A DNA stretch of 7,717 bases from Schwartzia sp. (in: firmicutes) (GTDB lineage: Bacteria > Bacillota > Negativicutes > Selenomonadales > Selenomonadaceae), in NCBI GenBank assembly GCA_024691625.1, contig JAILNL010000175.1, positions 1 through 7,717 of the forward strand. Direction: 5' to 3'. Positions 6,166 through 7,717 of the stretch are shown one piece after another; position 1 is the stretch's first letter, and each line of letters starts with the position of its first letter. A program made the position numbers and the translations under genes. The notes beneath the pieces are model-generated. The model was not told the origin of the DNA and ran no database searches. It saw nothing but the letters and a program-made list of their open reading frames with translations.

Positions 6166-6213
6166 CCACCTTTCAACCTTTACAACCACATTTTACCACT
6201 TTTCCCCACTTTT
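6166..6213 (-). promoter_or_regulatory. Array of 10-base-spaced MraZ boxes (operator)
   Basis: On the minus strand five boxes occur at exact 10-base steps: AAAAGTGG at 6206-6213, AAAAGTGG at 6196-6203, AAATGTGG at 6186-6193, a weak GTAAAGGT at 6176-6183, and AAAGGTGG at 6166-6173. MraZ proteins bind tandem direct repeats with this spacing (TGGG-N5 in E. coli, AAAGTG-type in mycoplasmas), so this is a strong operator candidate for autoregulation. The last box overlaps the mraZ ribosome site, so it may be only an SD that resembles a box. Confidence 0.75.
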
Positions 6214-6293
6214 ATCCTCTTTCTTTTTCATTTCTCCCACCCCATTTGCACGAGCATATGTTCTAAAGGACCGATTTTTTGCATAATTTAGGG

Positions 6294-6322
6294 ATTATTT
6301 TCCTATTTGTTCACAGTTTCAT
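6294..6322 (-). promoter_or_regulatory. Candidate promoter for the mraZ unit
   Basis: On the minus strand ATGAAA (6317-6322, four of six matches to TTGACA) and AATAAT (6294-6299, five of six to TATAAT) are 17 bases apart. The site lies between the terminators of the upstream unit and the MraZ boxes, which is where a promoter is needed. The leader would be about 130 bases. Bases 6214-6290 are rich in purines on the minus strand and show no ORF or convincing hairpin. This is a hexamer match only. Confidence 0.3.
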
Positions 6323-6375
6323 GTATATTTAGACGTATCCTGCCCCACAGAATCGCACACAAGATTTTTGTATTG

Positions 6376-6412
6376 AAAAAAAATCCAACACAATATCATG
6401 TGTTGGATTTTT
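6376..6412 (-). terminator. Second intrinsic terminator between deacetylase gene and mraZ
   Basis: A 14 bp stem pairs 6379-6392 with 6399-6412 (AATCCAACACA core, six-base loop). On the minus strand it ends in a run of eight T residues, a classical Rho-independent terminator. The stem also starts with A residues, so it could act weakly on the plus strand. Confidence 0.85.
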
Positions 6413-6437
6413 CAAACGCAGTAAATTTGAGAAAAAT

Positions 6438-6471
6438 AAAACTGTGGCAGCCATAAATCTGCCACAGTTTT
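6438..6471 (-). terminator. First intrinsic terminator after the deacetylase gene
   Basis: A 13 bp stem pairs 6438-6450 with 6459-6471 (ACTGTGGCAG/CTGCCACAGT core) around an eight-base loop. On the minus strand TTTTATTTTT follows. It is the first hairpin met by transcription leaving the deacetylase stop about 55 bases upstream. The pair of terminators insulates the cell wall cluster from the upstream unit. Confidence 0.85.
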
Positions 6472-6526
6472 CTGGGATTAATTATTCATTTTTTATTTTC
6501 GCCGAATTTCGGTGGCGAAATGTGGT

Positions 6527-7369
6527 TCAGCTCTTTATCCACCCCAGCCGTTCAAACACAGGAACGTACTGCAGACGCTCAAGGAATGAGCGGTATGTAT
6601 CCTCCGTATGGAAAATCGGCACACGCTCCAGAGCATAGAGATTGCTTGCCCTGTCTACATTTCCGTACTTGATGGTAAAAGCTCCCTTATACCCGGCCTC
6701 TTTGACAAGGCTTGCGATATGAAGATTAAAGGTTCCTGTCGGATAGGCAATAAACCCTACAGTCTTGCCGAGCCGCTGCTCAATATCGCGCTTGGATTCC
6801 GCCATTTCAAAGCGAAGCTGCTCATCTGTCTGCTCAGTCATGGAGCTGTGTGTAACCGTATGGGATTCGATGTTGATTACACCGCTGGATTCCATTTCCT
6901 GCGCCTGCCCCCAGGTTATGTAACCGGGCTGCCCGCGGTCAAGGAAGCTGGTGATAACAAAGATCGTTCCCTTGAATCCGTATTTCTTCAGTATGGGATA
7001 GGCATATTTATAATTGTCGTCATATCCGTCATCAAATGTAATGACCACCGGATTTTCCGGAAGCTCAGCTCCCTCTGTCAGAGCCGCGTACATTTCATCC
7101 ATGGTGATGGTGTGGAAATTATTATCCTTCAGGTATTTCATCTGCCGGTCAAAATCCTTTGGAAGCACTGACAGTGAAATATTTTCGTTGTCCACCTTAT
7201 GATAGTTAAGCACAAGAATCTTGGTTCCGTTTACACGGTCCATTCCCCTTGATGCCGTAAGACTTTTAGGACTGGACAGCAGGAACGGCAGCAGCGCCGC
7301 AAAAAACAAAATCAGCAGCTTGCTTATAAAGCTGACCTTGGGATGCTTTCTGGTTGTCTCTATTCTCAT
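6527..7369 (-). CDS. Exported polysaccharide deacetylase, CE4 family, IcaB/PgaB-like
   Basis: Predicted metal-dependent deacetylase of N-acetylated sugar polymers, acting outside the membrane. The 280-residue product starts with a basic N-terminus and a hydrophobic stretch at about 17-33, a signal peptide or membrane anchor with no clear lipobox cysteine. The CE4 domain follows: VLNYHKVD at 53-60, TFDDGYDDNY at 111-120 with catalytic-base D113 and metal ligand D114, SHTVTH at 169-174 with metal ligands H170 and H174, and FIAYPTGTFN at 206-215. In the last motif the Arg found in peptidoglycan deacetylases is absent, as is common in IcaB/PgaB-like members, so a poly-GlcNAc or other exopolysaccharide substrate is as likely as peptidoglycan. 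GGAG at 7376-7379 is 6 bases from the ATG. It follows the Lgt-like gene by 12 bases and is closed by two terminators. The substrate is unknown. Confidence 0.9.
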   Translation of the reverse strand: MRIETTRKHPKVSFISKLLILFFAALLPFLLSSPKSLTASRGMDRVNGTKILVLNYHKVDNENISLSVLPKDFDRQMKYLKDNNFHTITMDEMYAALTEGAELPENPVVITFDDGYDDNYKYAYPILKKYGFKGTIFVITSFLDRGQPGYITWGQAQEMESSGVINIESHTVTHSSMTEQTDEQLRFEMAESKRDIEQRLGKTVGFIAYPTGTFNLHIASLVKEAGYKGAFTIKYGNVDRASNLYALERVPIFHTEDTYRSFLERLQYVPVFERLGWIKS

Positions 7370-7381
7370 CTCTTTCTCCTC

Positions 7382-7717
7382 TCAGTGATAGACGCTCCAT
7401 ATCTTTTTGCGCCGACGTACAAGTAACAGTATCAGACAGACCGCCATAACCCCAAGCGCCGCAATCTGCCCCATATGAAGTCCGCTTCGCGTGGAAAGGT
7501 AGAAAAAACCACATCCGAAACGCACAACCGCCGTCAGGAAAAAGGAAACCAACGCAACCTTTCCTGTCTGCATAATCTGACGTTTAGCCTGAAGCACCGT
7601 AAGAATAATTGTAATCAAAAAAACGATGCTCATAAGCCCTGTCTGATAAAGCGCCACAGGCTTAAAATACTCGTACCCCTCAAACCCGGAAGGTCTGTAT
7701 GAGTATTCCACATATTC
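7382..7717 (-). CDS. Lgt-like integral membrane protein, C-terminal part only
   Basis: The frame is open to the right window edge, so the gene is truncated at its 5' end; the GTG at 7711 is probably an internal codon. About 111 residues are visible. Three hydrophobic helices lie at about residues 25-42, 52-72 and 82-98 counted from that GTG, and the protein ends in a basic tail (RRRKK). The pattern FKPVALYQTGLM, then VVRFGCGFFYLSTRSGLHMGQIAAL, resembles the end of prolipoprotein diacylglyceryl transferase (PTxLYE, then RFxxEFxR and GLTxGQ). The Glu of RFxxEF is Gly here, so it may be a divergent paralogue rather than the housekeeping enzyme. It forms a likely two-gene unit with the deacetylase. 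The family call is tentative; only the membrane topology is firm. Confidence 0.5.
   Translation of the reverse strand, partial: EYVEYSYRPSGFEGYEYFKPVALYQTGLMSIVFLITIILTVLQAKRQIMQTGKVALVSFFLTAVVRFGCGFFYLSTRSGLHMGQIAALGVMAVCLILLLVRRRKKIWSVYH

Noticed and set aside
6156..6176. TTG at 6176 as the mraZ start
   Set aside because: It adds seven residues outside the family N-terminus and overlaps the Shine-Dalgarno; MLMGEHAHT from 6155 fits MraZ.

Overview
The window carries the 5' half of a Gram-positive-type division and cell wall (dcw) cluster, all on the minus strand. Reading in the direction of transcription (high to low coordinates) the order is: 3' part of an Lgt-like membrane protein, an exported polysaccharide deacetylase, two intrinsic terminators, mraZ, rsmH (mraW), ftsL, murE, murF and mraY, with mraY running off the left edge. 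Gene order, a 143-residue MraZ of Bacillus type, strong GGAGG ribosome sites and a meso-DAP-type MurE (DNPR motif) point to a Firmicute of roughly 50% GC with DAP peptidoglycan. Negativicutes (Selenomonas/Megamonas relatives) is my best guess, but the sequence alone does not prove it.

Region 6156-7717: the Lgt-like gene and the deacetylase form a tight pair (12 bases between stop and start). Two bidirectional-looking hairpins with T-runs (6438-6471 and 6376-6412) close that unit. A leader then follows, with a candidate promoter and five direct boxes of AAAGTGG type at exact 10-base spacing upstream of mraZ. These boxes look like an MraZ autoregulatory operator.

Region 4351-6155: mraZ, rsmH and ftsL are closely packed. 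The mraZ stop codon lies inside the rsmH Shine-Dalgarno. An intrinsic terminator follows ftsL directly. The transpeptidase gene ftsI/spoVD, which normally sits between ftsL and murE, is absent.

Region 1-4350: murE and murF overlap by one base (TGATG), and mraY follows after a 310-base gap. The two gaps, upstream of murE and upstream of mraY, contain copies of the same structured repeat of about 170-180 bases. Each gap also has an extra partial copy. Stem changes in the core hairpin are compensatory between copies, the flanks are conserved, and the downstream end of each full copy carries a perfect TATAAT and abuts the ribosome site of the next gene. The mraY gap also holds a 61-base, two-hairpin insert flanked by a 5-base direct repeat; the murE gap shows the matching uninterrupted junction. 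These repeats, the missing ftsI and the mid-cluster terminator are the unusual part of the window.

Together the genes regulate the cluster (MraZ), methylate 16S rRNA (RsmH), support the divisome (FtsL), and build UDP-MurNAc-pentapeptide and lipid I (MurE, MurF, MraY). The upstream pair probably modifies envelope components.
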